From Bradyrhizobium oligotrophicum S58 (GTDB lineage Bacteria; Pseudomonadota; Alphaproteobacteria; Rhizobiales; Xanthobacteraceae), in assembly GCF_000344805.1 (NCBI RefSeq), contig NC_020453.1, positions 2,108,001 to 2,172,000 on the forward strand: DNA of 64,000 nt, given 5' to 3'. This document shows positions 1 through 8,176 of the stretch, piece after piece. The notes below the pieces were generated by a model that saw only the letters and a program-made list of their open reading frames with translations, did not search any database and was not told the origin of the DNA. Position numbers and translations under genes: made by a program. Every line of letters starts with the position of its first letter. Positions within the stretch are counted from its first letter, which is position 1.

Positions 1-80
1 CCGCGCAAGGACTCTGGATTGCGTCGCTCCGCCGCTCCGCTCGCAATAATGCGGAACGAGCTCGTTCCACCCCAGCTGTC

Positions 81-175
81 ATCGTCCGCGAAAGCGGACG
101 ATCCAGTATTCCAGAGGCCGCGGTGATGAACCGAGAGGCCGCGGCGTGCTGGATTCCCCGCTTTCGCGGGGGAAT
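81..175. repeat. Palindromic intergenic repeat
   Basis: Two hairpins lie about 50 bp apart. The first has perfect 9-bp arms at 81-89 and 94-102 around a GAAA loop. The second pairs 153-161 with 166-175 around TTTCG-type bases. The outer flanks have the ATGAC/GTCAT ends typical of bradyrhizobial intergenic palindromes. The rest of positions 1-413 holds no gene that I can support; a long reverse-strand ORF here is a shadow of the gene that follows. Confidence 0.6.
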
Positions 176-413
176 GACACTGAGGATGCCGGGCGTGCTC
201 GGCCTCACGAACATGGTGGACCGCCGCGACGGTTAGCCCAGTTCGCTCCTAAAATTGAGCGACGCTCAAAAATATCTTGAACGCCGCTCAAGTTCCGCTA
301 CACTCACTCTCATCTGCCACGTCGGCACCGGCTCCTGACGCGCAGCGCCCCACGGCGCTGCTGCGACCGGCCTTCGCGTGCCATGTCCGAGCGGGCCACA
401 ATGGGTGATGACG

Positions 414-1469
414 ATGTCCTATTCCGACCATGACCTCCGCGCCGCCGCTGGCGCCGGCGCGATCAGTTCCGACGACCTGCAGCGGCTTCTGACGTATCTC
501 CAAAGCCGGGTACGCGCGACCGCCGCTCCCTCGGCGAAGTTCGATGCCGCGCATCTGCTCTGGTACGCCGGCGCGCTGATCGTGATCGGCGCGATGGGCC
601 TGTTTTCGACGGTCGCCTTCTCGCAGATGGGCGGCCGCGCGCTGACGGCCTGCGCGCTCGCCTATGCCGTGGCATTCGGCCTCGTCGGCAACCACCTCTG
701 GCGTCGTGATCTCCGCGTCCCCGGCGGCCTCCTGATCGCCATCGCCGTCTCGATGGCGCCGCTCGCCGTCTACGGCGTGCAGGAGGAGCTCGGCTGGTGG
801 GGCAAGTTCGGCAAGCCCGGCACGGTCCATGACTTCTACATCTGGATCAAGGGCAGCTGGCTGTTCATGGAGCTCGCCACCATCGTCGCCGGCGCGATCG
901 CACTGCGCTTCTACCGCGTGCCCTTCATCGTCGCGATCATCTCGGTGGCGCTGTGGTTCATGTCGATGGACCTCACGCCCTGGATCTTCAACGTCAGCCA
1001 TTTCGACTGGGAGATGCGCCGCATCGTGTCGATCTGGTTCGGCCTCGGCATCCTCGTGATTGCCTGGATCGTCGACTACACCAGCGATAGCCGCGACTTC
1101 GGCTTCTGGCTGCATTTGTTCGGCTTGCTGGCCTTCTGGGGCGGCATCACGGCCACCGACGGCGCCACCGAGCTCGGCAAGGCCGTCTACTGCCTGCTGA
1201 ACGTCGGCCTGCTCGCGATCGCCGTCATCATCGTCCGCCGCGCCTACGCCGCGTTCGGCGCCATCGGCATCACCATGTATCTTGGCCATCTCGCCGACGT
1301 CGTGTTCAAGAACTCGCTGCTCTTCCCGTTCGCGCTGTCGCTGATCGGCGTCGCGGTGGTGGCAGTGGGGCTGGCGTATCACCGGAAGCAGAAGGTGATT
1401 GCGGAGTGGCTCGGGGCCAATCTGCCGCCGGCGGTGCTGCGGCTCAGGCCGCAGGAGGCGGCGGTTTAA
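414..1469 (+). CDS. Multi-pass membrane protein of unknown function
   Basis: About 351 residues. A hydrophilic head of about 45 residues, with the helical segment SSDDLQRLLTYLQSR, is followed by a strongly hydrophobic body with roughly nine to ten membrane segments and a short basic tail. This plan resembles DUF2157-type membrane proteins, but no motif gives a function. ATG 414 is preferred because a GGTGA-like sequence lies just upstream; ATG 408 is in frame and equally possible. No operon partner: the next gene is on the other strand beyond a repeat. Confidence 0.75.
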   Translation: MSYSDHDLRAAAGAGAISSDDLQRLLTYLQSRVRATAAPSAKFDAAHLLWYAGALIVIGAMGLFSTVAFSQMGGRALTACALAYAVAFGLVGNHLWRRDLRVPGGLLIAIAVSMAPLAVYGVQEELGWWGKFGKPGTVHDFYIWIKGSWLFMELATIVAGAIALRFYRVPFIVAIISVALWFMSMDLTPWIFNVSHFDWEMRRIVSIWFGLGILVIAWIVDYTSDSRDFGFWLHLFGLLAFWGGITATDGATELGKAVYCLLNVGLLAIAVIIVRRAYAAFGAIGITMYLGHLADVVFKNSLLFPFALSLIGVAVVAVGLAYHRKQKVIAEWLGANLPPAVLRLRPQEAAV

Positions 1470-1488
1470 GGTCCTGCGCTACGACCGT

Positions 1489-1605
1489 GCTTCGAGACGC
1501 CCGCGGTTTCGGTGGGCTCCTCAGGACGAGGTTCGTATCCGCGGAAACAGCTTAATCCCTCATGGTGAGGAGCGCCGCTCGCGGCGCGTCTCGAACCATG
1601 AGGCC
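1489..1605. repeat. Palindromic intergenic repeat
   Basis: Inverted segments at the two ends (GCTTCGAGACGC and GCGTCTCGAACC) enclose an inner CTCCTCAGGA/TGGTGAGGAG pair. It separates the 3' ends of two convergent genes and could act as a transcription-ending hairpin. Its form is that of the short mobile palindromes scattered through bradyrhizobial genomes, a statement from memory of that group rather than a search. Confidence 0.55.
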
Positions 1606-1631
1606 CGAGCAGTTGGCGCCTGTGTGCGGGG

Positions 1632-2264
1632 CTACGATCCGAGCGGCGCGATGCCATGCATTTTCAGCATCGCATCGACATATTGCGGGTAGCTGACAGA
1701 AAGATCGGCGCTGACAGGGTGCTCCCGGTTGGCAGCTACGAATTGGCGAAGGGTATCCAGCTGGCCGAGCTTGATGAGGAAAATCGGCACGTACATGACG
1801 AATGCAGGCGATGCCCTTCGTTTATCCACGGCTGCGCGCCACAAGGCCTCTATGTTGGTGTGCGCCTGAATGTATGGGTACCCGCAGGTCCGGATGCAGT
1901 GAACGATGTCGTCCGCAACGTTTGGCTCCAACGCTTTGCCGCGATAAGTCCAGGAAATCCTAGCCCGATTGTCAGCGTCCTGTTCGGCAAGCTGCTGCAA
2001 GTTGATCATGATCAGTGGCGGTCCATTCTTGCCGTATCGCCATGGTGCCCCCGACATCTTCAGCGCTTCGCTGCTGGCCTTCAGGAATTCGTCGTTGAAC
2101 ACGCCGACGACAGGGCCCAGGCTGTAACGTCCGGAGTCCACGCCAATCCATCCTCGCCACGCGTTGATCCATGGCTTGACATAGATCCCGCGGGATGGCT
2201 GCCGAAAGCCATCCTGAGAGAGCGACTCAGAAATGCGTTTCGAAATTTCCTGTGATGGATTCAT
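1632..2264 (-). CDS. Hypothetical protein, 210 aa
   Basis: No family recognised. The translation looks like a real soluble protein: mixed composition, aromatic-rich (WINAWRGWIGVDSGRY near residue 32), no signal peptide, no membrane segment and no low complexity. Length and frame are uninterrupted. Its start overlaps by 38 bp the 3' end of the small membrane-protein gene upstream on the same strand, so the two are probably cotranscribed. The opposite-strand ORF of similar length is judged a shadow because its translation lacks hydrophobic-core patterning. Confidence 0.6.
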   Translation of the reverse strand: MNPSQEISKRISESLSQDGFRQPSRGIYVKPWINAWRGWIGVDSGRYSLGPVVGVFNDEFLKASSEALKMSGAPWRYGKNGPPLIMINLQQLAEQDADNRARISWTYRGKALEPNVADDIVHCIRTCGYPYIQAHTNIEALWRAAVDKRRASPAFVMYVPIFLIKLGQLDTLRQFVAANREHPVSADLSVSYPQYVDAMLKMHGIAPLGS

Positions 2265-2547
2265 GTATCTCTCTTGGGTGGTCCTTCGTAACCTCAGCTT
2301 GCGACCCCCTCAGCAGAAGTTTCGCGAATTCTACGCCCGTCCAAATTCCCAGAAGGCCACCGAGGCCGACGCCGACCAGAACGCCCAGCAGCGCGAGGAT
2401 GCTCCAGTCGCTGTGAATGCCTCCAGGCGCGAAACTAAGGGCAAAGAAGCTGAGCGTCAGTGCCGCGTAGCCGAGAATGGTCGCGCCAAGCGCGCCGCCC
2501 ACCAGGGCTGCGACTGCAACGAATGATGCTCGCATCGCTATTGCCAC
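2227..2547 (-). CDS. Small membrane protein, 106 aa
   Basis: Two hydrophobic stretches, about residues 8-40 and 55-80, the second glycine-rich (LLGVLVGVGLGGLLGIW), then a charged tail. No family assigned. A GTG start at 2547 is chosen because AGGA lies six bases upstream; a TTG at 2553 and an ATG at 2535 are alternatives. The gene overlaps the start of the 210-aa gene downstream on the same strand, suggesting a two-gene operon. The glycine-rich second helix hints at helix packing or oligomerisation, which is inference only. Confidence 0.5.
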   Translation of the reverse strand: MAIAMRASFVAVAALVGGALGATILGYAALTLSFFALSFAPGGIHSDWSILALLGVLVGVGLGGLLGIWTGVEFAKLLLRGSQAEVTKDHPREIHESITGNFETHF

Positions 2548-2678
2548 CCACAATCCTTGCAGCGGTCCCCGAGCAAAAAATTATTTCACCAACTGTCGGG
2601 GAACGCCAGCCCGTATCGTCCTTCGAGCACACATGCTGCACACTTGCGGCGAGCCGTCAAAATCGAGGAGCAACATTC

Positions 2679-3095
2679 ATGCGGATCACCGTCGAAACCA
2701 CCGTCGCAGCCCCCATCGATCAGGTCTGGCGCGCCTATACGACGCCGGCCGACATCGTGAAATGGAACGCCGCCTCGGATGACTGGCATACGACCAAGGC
2801 CACGGTCGACCTGCGGGAAGGCGGCGCGTTCTCGTCGCGGATGGAGGCCAAGGACGGCAGCATGGGCTTCGACTTCGCGGGCACCTACACGAAGGTCGTC
2901 GAGCACAGACTGATCGAATATGCCTTCGGCGACCGGAAGGCCGAAGTCCACTTCGAGCCTGGCCCGAAGGGCGTGGTCGTTCGCGTCGTCTTCGATGCCG
3001 AAACGACGCATTCGGTCGAGCAGCAGCAGGGCGGCTGGCAGGCGATTCTCGACAGCTTCGCGCGATATGTAGAGGCGAAGCCAAAGGCGTCCTGA
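2679..3095 (+). CDS. SRPBCC/START-like (AHSA1-type) protein
   Basis: 138 residues with the Bet v1/START fold layout: N-terminal strand MRITVETTVAAPIDQVWRAY, the typical helix with W, a PADIVKWNAASDDWH segment, and a long C-terminal helix beginning GGWQAILDSFARYVE. Family members bind hydrophobic ligands or act as Aha1-like domains, and some partner with ArsR regulators. None is adjacent here, so the ligand is unknown. ATG 2679 is preceded by AGGAG at 2666-2670; the longer upstream reading frame is not needed. Confidence 0.85.
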   Translation: MRITVETTVAAPIDQVWRAYTTPADIVKWNAASDDWHTTKATVDLREGGAFSSRMEAKDGSMGFDFAGTYTKVVEHRLIEYAFGDRKAEVHFEPGPKGVVVRVVFDAETTHSVEQQQGGWQAILDSFARYVEAKPKAS

Positions 3096-3398
3096 CGGGA
3101 GCGGGATGGTGGTCCGAAATCGGTGCACAAACTGATCGTCGACGGCGGCCGATGTGGTGCGACGACCTTGTTCGGCGTTACCGAAATCGAGGTCAGCCCA
3201 TGCAGCATCACGGCAGGCCGCTTTCGATGTCTTCATAAAACCCTTGTTAACCAGTCTCGAATTCCGCGCCCGCGAGGCGGGAGCGGCGAGGTAGTTTTTT
3301 ACTCTGCTTTAGACGCGCCCCCGTAATTCAACGGGGGGCGCGCGGCAGCCGATCATCAAAGTGGGAAGCGCGCGCTGCTCGGGAAGCAGAAGTGCAGC
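3096..3398. other. Intergenic region with one hairpin
   Basis: 303 bp without a supportable gene. A GC-rich hairpin pairs 3315-3324 with 3331-3341 (one bulged G, 6-base loop) and sits about 57 bp before the next start codon. It has no T-run after it, so it may be a leader structure or part of a repeat rather than a terminator. Confidence 0.4.
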
Positions 3399-4901
3399 AT
3401 GAGTGATCGGAAGTCGTGGGCGGGGGAGGTGCTTGCCGAGGCATCGGCGATAGGTTGGCAGGCGCCGCAAGCCTTGGGAACCTATGCCTTCCTGATCTCG
3501 CTGCTGAGCGTCTTCTATGTGTCCAACACCTCGCTCCTCCTGAGCCACTACGATCTGGGCTGGCATCTTGCCGCCGGGGAGTTGATCCGTAGCGAAGCGC
3601 GCGTTCCGTTCCAGGACCCTTGGTCGTTCACGCTTGGCACCAAGCAGTGGTTCAACCTGTCATGGCTTTGGGATGTCATTGCCAGCATGATCTTCGCGTC
3701 CGCCGGGTATGGCGGCCTCGTCGCCCTGGTCGTGGCGTGCGGCGCGCTGATCGTCGGATATCTCGCATCCGCCTGCCTGGGGAGCGGGGCGTCCGCGCTC
3801 GCCGCCTGCATCGCGACGTTCGCGGCCTGCATGTTGTATCCAGCCTATGAAGCTGCTCCCAACAGCTATCTGGCGGCGTCTCCCAACGTCGCGACCATGC
3901 TGTTCAGCGTGGTCTTCTACCGGGAATGTCTGCGGCCGACGAAATTGTTGGTGTTGCCCTTGCTGATGGTGCTGTGGGTCAACCTCCACGGTGGATTCGT
4001 GCTCGGCTTCTTCATCCTCGCCGTGTTCGGCGGCGGCGCCGTCCTGCGGCGCGACTGGAATGGATTCAAGGCCATCGTGCTGGCAGGGATCGGCTGTTTG
4101 GCTGCGACCTTCGTCAATCCGCTGGGGTGGCAGATCTACCAGGGCGTGACGGCGACCTTGGGGCACTTCGTCCAGCGCAACATCGGCGAGTGGCTTCCGT
4201 ACGCGCACAACGTCGAAATCCCCGGCAGCATTCCCGGAATGGCCTATATCCTTGCGTTCATTGCACTCGAGCTGCGTTACGGTCGCTCGACGAAAATGCG
4301 CTTGGAGTCGCGCGTTCTGTCCTGGGTGTTTCTCGGACTCGGGCTCTATCAGTTTCGATACATCGCATTCTTCTTCATCTTCTCGGCGATCCCGGTCGCC
4401 CTGCACCTCGATCGGCTTCTCCCCAGATGGCTGCCGCAGCTGCAGGTCCAGCGGGCGCTCCTGACCGCCGCGATCGTCGGCGCCTGCGTCCTCCCGCTCA
4501 CGCTGTTTCGGGTCCAGCCGGCGCTCGGCCTGCCCGAGATGCTGTCGGAACGGGACGCCGAGTATCTGCAAACACATCTCGCGCATGCACGGGTGCTCAA
4601 CCACTGGAACGTCGGCGGCTACCTGATCTTCTTGACCCATGGATCCGTCCCCCTGTTCGTAGATGGGCGCGCCGCAACCGCCTATCCGGATGACCTGCTG
4701 AGGGACTACTTCAAGCTCGTGCGCTGGGACATCGATGAAAGGGATTGGGATGAGGTGCTGGAGAAATACCACATCGATGCGGTGCTGTGGCTGAAGGCGC
4801 ATGAAGAGCTGAGGCAGTTCCTGGTCGGAAAGCGAGGCTGGAAGGAAGATCACACCGGCCTCTACGAAAGCGTCTACACGAGACCGGGCGTCGCACGCTG
4901 A
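3399..4901 (+). CDS. GT-C-like polytopic membrane protein
   Basis: 500 residues with about ten to twelve membrane segments, then a soluble C-terminal part of about 110 residues containing WNVGGYLIF and VDGRAATAYPDD. The first extracytoplasmic loop carries YDLGWHLAAGELI (about residues 51-63) and a DPWSF motif. An acidic residue at this place is the hallmark of GT-C glycosyltransferases that use polyprenyl-linked sugars. The acceptor is unknown and no glycan-synthesis genes are adjacent. Start taken at ATG 3399. It could also be a non-catalytic relative of the GT-C fold. Confidence 0.6.
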   Translation: MSDRKSWAGEVLAEASAIGWQAPQALGTYAFLISLLSVFYVSNTSLLLSHYDLGWHLAAGELIRSEARVPFQDPWSFTLGTKQWFNLSWLWDVIASMIFASAGYGGLVALVVACGALIVGYLASACLGSGASALAACIATFAACMLYPAYEAAPNSYLAASPNVATMLFSVVFYRECLRPTKLLVLPLLMVLWVNLHGGFVLGFFILAVFGGGAVLRRDWNGFKAIVLAGIGCLAATFVNPLGWQIYQGVTATLGHFVQRNIGEWLPYAHNVEIPGSIPGMAYILAFIALELRYGRSTKMRLESRVLSWVFLGLGLYQFRYIAFFFIFSAIPVALHLDRLLPRWLPQLQVQRALLTAAIVGACVLPLTLFRVQPALGLPEMLSERDAEYLQTHLAHARVLNHWNVGGYLIFLTHGSVPLFVDGRAATAYPDDLLRDYFKLVRWDIDERDWDEVLEKYHIDAVLWLKAHEELRQFLVGKRGWKEDHTGLYESVYTRPGVAR

Positions 4902-5034
4902 CGGAGAAGCGGACCGTTCAGAGCGTTTGCTTTGCGGTTCGGCAGCCGCCGGCGCATCGACCGTATCGGCCGTGTCTCGGAGCAGAACTTTCCGCTTGAC
5001 AAATTCCGAAAATCAGCAATGATGCTGATATCCT

Positions 5035-5430
5035 GCCTCATCGCAGAGGGGCGTACGCGTCGTCACGAACGTCGGGGCAGGGATGCGGTGGCCGCGGAGA
5101 TGTCGGTAGACGACCGGCGTCGTTGCGGACGGAGAAGTCGTGTGGTCCTGGCCTCTCGACGCTGAGGTCAAGTTCGCAAGCGTTGCTTGACGGCACGCGC
5201 GAACGATGGGGGCAAGAGAGCCCGATCCCCAGGGAGAGCACGAAGGACACCGTTCAAACCATTGCGCAGGGAAGGCCGGAATGCACCGGTCGTACCTGTG
5301 GTTCCTGCCCCGTGCACTTTCTCACGCACGGGGGCCATGGGTGTGGCCAGCACCCGGTCTTCCCTGCGCCCTAAGCACCTATCAGAGGGACATGATCGAT
5401 GCAGCACTCGGGCGCAATGCGCCGCGAGGC
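5035..5430 (+). repeat. Dispersed structured element A, copy 1
   Basis: First of three copies in the window; the others are at 31800-32320 and, reversed, 63115-63640. Shared blocks include GTACGCGTCGTCACGA near the left end, TGGTCCTGGCCTCTCGACGC at about 5142-5162 (also in copy 2) and the 3' hairpin. The hairpin outer stem pairs 5264-5279 with 5354-5369 (16 bp, one G-T), and the inner stem pairs 5308-5315 with 5326-5333 around a 10-base loop. Reading frames through it do not agree between copies, so it is probably non-coding. This copy lacks the left module seen in copies 2 and 3. Confidence 0.75.
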
Positions 5431-5483
5431 TACGGTCGCACGTCCCCAGCTGTTTGAGATGTGAAAGCGGTTTTTCCACAGCG

Positions 5484-5634
5484 TCGTCCCGGGCAAGCCA
5501 TGACGCGCGTAGCGCGTGATGGCGCCGACCCGGGACCCATACGCCGCGGCGGAGGTGGCTTGGTGAGGCCTAACGACAGGCCTGCCCCAAACCGCTCCCT
5601 GTGGGTATGGATCCCGGCGTTCGCCGGGATGACG
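5484..5634. repeat. Dispersed palindromic element B, copy 1
   Basis: Begins CGTCCCGGGCAAG and ends CGCCGGGATGACGG, with the inner block GGGACCCATACGCCGCGGCGG (5532-5552). The reverse complement of 32379-32525 shows the same order of blocks: ends, GACCCATACGCCGCGGCGGA block, a spacer, then TATGGATCCCGG. It lies 54 bp to the right of element A copy 1. Confidence 0.7.
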
Positions 5635-5670
5635 GCAGTGTTTGTGGCATGAGCACACCATCTCACCGGG

Positions 5671-5757
5671 CGTCATTGCGAGCGCAGCGAAGCAATCCAG
5701 GCTGTCTCTGCGGAGATAGTCTGGATTGCTTCAGCGCAAGGGCGCCTCGCAATGACG
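5671..5757. repeat. RIME-like palindrome, copy 1
   Basis: Terminal inverted repeats CGTCATTGCGAG and CTCGCAATGACG, with inner arms AAGCAATCCAG and CTGGATTGCTT. The same layout occurs at 22522-22607. It belongs to the class of short non-coding palindromes spread through rhizobial genomes and would form a long hairpin if transcribed. Together with elements A and B it fills the gene-free stretch 4902-5836. Confidence 0.7.
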
Positions 5758-5836
5758 GAGATTGGAATGGGCGGCGTGCCCGACAGCGTCGCGGGGGCGG
5801 GAGGACGTGAGAGAGCGCTCCTCGCGCCCGCAACTC

Positions 5837-7186
5837 CTACGACGACAACCTCATGTCCAGCAGCCGCCGGCCCTCGTTGCGCAACAGCTTCTTGACCGCG
5901 CTCGACGCCACGACCTCGCCGTCATTGGCATAGGCCTCGTGGTTCTTCTCGATGTCCTCGAGCCGGTAGAGATAATTGACCATCACGGTAGCGGATTCGC
6001 GCTGGCCCTTGGACGAGAGATCGCCGAGCCAGTTGATGCGCTCGAGCCGGGCGCCGTTGCCGAGATGGAAGCGGGCGACGGGATCGATCACCTTGCCCTT
6101 CGACGTGCGCGCCTTCAGGAAATAATGCGCGGCGAGCGGCTCGATCACGGCGCGCAGCTCGGTGGTGATGTCGGCATCTTCGAAGCAGCGCGGCTCGTTC
6201 AAAAGCTTGAGCACGTTGCGGTCGTCCTCGGTCGCGTCAGTGGTCTGCTTCAGCCAAGCCATGAAGCCGGGCACCGGCGACAGCGTGACGAAGGTGTCGA
6301 GCTTCGGCAGCTCGCGCCTGAGCTCCTCGACCACCTGCTTGATCAGGAAGTTGCCGAACGAGATGCCGCCGAGGCCGCGCTGGGTGTTGGAGATCGAGTA
6401 GAACACGGCCGTGCGGGCGCGGTCGGACGGCACCGGCGTGCGATCGACCGCGAGCAACGGCGCGATGGCGCCGGGGATGGTCTCGGTCAGCGCGATCTCG
6501 ACGAAGATCAGCGGCGCATCGGGCATCGCCGGATGGAAGAAGGCGTAGCAGCGGCGATCGATCGGATCGATGCGGCGGCGCAGATCGTCCCAATCGTGGA
6601 TCTCGTGCACCGCCTCGTAGCGGATGATCTGCTCGAGGATGTTCGCCGGCGTCGACCAGTCGATCTTGCGCAGCACGAGAAACCCCCTGTTGAACCACGA
6701 ACTCAAGAGATGCACGATGTCGCGATCGAGCGCTGCCAGCTCCGGGTTGGCCTTCAGCAGGTCCTGCAGATCGGTGCGCATCGCGACCAGCTCGGGCGTG
6801 CCGCCCGGCGCACGGTTGAGGCGACGGATCAGCTCCTGCCGGCGTGGCTCGGAGGCGAAATGCAGCGCGCTCGCGCCTTCATCCGACGGGGCGGCGCGCC
6901 AGTCGTCGATCGCCTTGGCGAGCCTCGCCGTATCGGGGCCGAAATCATGCACCAGCGCGGTGAAGAACGCCTTGCGTCCGTCGGCGTCGAGATCGTGATA
7001 GCCGTCGAGCACGTCGCGGGCCATCGCGGTGCCCGAGGCCTCGCCGGCGCCCGACACCAGCGCCTCGCACAGCTCGGCCAGGCTCTTCGCGTCATGCTTG
7101 TCGACAGCAGCGCCGCCACCGCGCAAAAGCGTCCGGCCGCGCTCGGAAATCGTGGTGATCAGGTCGGTGAAAAAGGCGTTGGCCAT
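5837..7186 (-). CDS. mcd: Malonyl-CoA decarboxylase
   Basis: 449 residues, the usual size of bacterial MatA/MCD enzymes, which convert malonyl-CoA to acetyl-CoA and CO2 in the cytoplasm. The helical N-terminal domain spans about residues 1-150. The catalytic acetyltransferase-fold domain contains TLSPVPGF (Ser303) and ARFHLGNGA (His374), which match the family's catalytic Ser and His segments, plus SNTQRGLGGISFGNFLIK. ATG 7186 gives the family N-terminus; the open frame extends 93 codons further upstream without plausible family sequence. No matB or matC lies beside it, so it stands apart from the classical rhizobial malonate operon. Confidence 0.93.
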   Translation of the reverse strand: MANAFFTDLITTISERGRTLLRGGGAAVDKHDAKSLAELCEALVSGAGEASGTAMARDVLDGYHDLDADGRKAFFTALVHDFGPDTARLAKAIDDWRAAPSDEGASALHFASEPRRQELIRRLNRAPGGTPELVAMRTDLQDLLKANPELAALDRDIVHLLSSWFNRGFLVLRKIDWSTPANILEQIIRYEAVHEIHDWDDLRRRIDPIDRRCYAFFHPAMPDAPLIFVEIALTETIPGAIAPLLAVDRTPVPSDRARTAVFYSISNTQRGLGGISFGNFLIKQVVEELRRELPKLDTFVTLSPVPGFMAWLKQTTDATEDDRNVLKLLNEPRCFEDADITTELRAVIEPLAAHYFLKARTSKGKVIDPVARFHLGNGARLERINWLGDLSSKGQRESATVMVNYLYRLEDIEKNHEAYANDGEVVASSAVKKLLRNEGRRLLDMRLSS

Positions 7187-7307
7187 CTGGTGTCGGTCGA
7201 ATCCCCATCGCGCGATGGCTGTGATGTTACATGGATTTATGGCAAAGGTGGCCACATTCAACCATAACAAATCGTCAACACCGCCGTCGCGGCGCGCATG
7301 CGCGAGG

Positions 7308-8114
7308 TCATGTTCCGGACTGCTCGACGAACTCCGTGGGCGTGCGGCCGGTGACCTGGCGGAACGCGTGCGAAAACGCCGGCACGCTGGCATAGCCGAG
7401 ATCGGCGGCAAGCTGCTTGACCGAGAGATGACGGTCGGTCGACAGCCGCTCGATGGCGGCTGCAATCCGGGCGCGCTGGCACCACGCCTTGAAGCTCAGC
7501 CGCGTCTCCGCGGCGAACAGCCGCGACAAGGTGCGCGCGGAGCTGCCGACCTTGCCCGCCAGGGTCGCCAGATCCTCCTCGCTCGCGGGGGAGGCGAGAA
7601 CGAGCTGGGCCGCGCGCCGGGCGCGCGGGTCCTGCGGCAGCGGAATGAAGGTCGAGGAATCCTCGGCGCGGCGCAGCTCGACCAGCGCGAGGCGCACCAG
7701 CATCGCGGCACGTTCGGCGCCGCCCTCGTGCGCGAACAGCGCCAGGATCACCTGATGCAGCAGCGGCGACACCTGCACCACGAATTCGCGGTCGAGCCGC
7801 ACGCCGCGCGTCTCCCGCTTGAGCCAGTCGAGCTCGAAATACAGCGTGCGCATCTGGCTGTCCGCCAGCATGTCGATGGCATGGGCGTGGCGCGCCGGTA
7901 CCCAGACGGCGCGATCCGGCGGCACCAGCCAGCGTCCCCTGGGCGTCGTCACCTGCATCGTGCCGCTGGAGGCGTAGATCAGCTGCGCCTCGCGGTGCAT
8001 GTGCGGATCGAGCCTGATGCCCTTGTGATAGGTGCGCGCGATCAGATGGACGCCGGCCTCAGTCGTCACGCGGTCGGCGCCGAGCGCCTTCAATGGCGTT
8101 TCCACGATGGTCAT
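7308..8114 (-). CDS. AraC family regulator with cupin sensor domain
   Basis: About 268 residues. The N-terminal cupin-type domain (HREAQLIYASSGTMQV, then PRGRWLVPPDRAVWVPA) is followed by two AraC HTH motifs (about residues 175-260), with LAADLGYASVPAFSHAFRQ and the TGRTPTEF end. It is divergent from the MFS transporter gene 62 bp away, the usual arrangement for a regulator controlling an efflux or uptake pump. ATG 8114 is preferred over ATG 8141: GAGAAGG stands just before it, and a TATAAT on the minus strand at 8140-8145 would place the transcript start after 8141. Confidence 0.88.
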   Translation of the reverse strand: MTIVETPLKALGADRVTTEAGVHLIARTYHKGIRLDPHMHREAQLIYASSGTMQVTTPRGRWLVPPDRAVWVPARHAHAIDMLADSQMRTLYFELDWLKRETRGVRLDREFVVQVSPLLHQVILALFAHEGGAERAAMLVRLALVELRRAEDSSTFIPLPQDPRARRAAQLVLASPASEEDLATLAGKVGSSARTLSRLFAAETRLSFKAWCQRARIAAAIERLSTDRHLSVKQLAADLGYASVPAFSHAFRQVTGRTPTEFVEQSGT

Positions 8115-8139
8115 TGGCGCCTTCTCGTTAGTCGCGTCC

Positions 8140-8145
8140 ATTATA
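8140..8145 (-). promoter_or_regulatory. Candidate -10 box of the AraC regulator gene
   Basis: Perfect TATAAT on the minus strand, 26 bp upstream of the preferred ATG at 8114. No TTGACA-like -35 is visible at the right spacing, so an activator or the regulator itself may be needed. The intergenic region is only 62 bp, so promoters of both divergent genes must overlap. Confidence 0.35.
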
Positions 8146-8176
8146 ACCGATTTGCAGGATATCGAGGACAGGTCTC

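Noticed and set aside
288..1382. 364-aa reverse-strand ORF
   Set aside because: His/Asp/Arg-rich shadow of a membrane-protein gene with clear hydrophobic periodicity.
5762..7267. 501-aa plus-strand ORF opposite malonyl-CoA decarboxylase
   Set aside because: No domain pattern; the minus-strand gene has clear family motifs and normal length.
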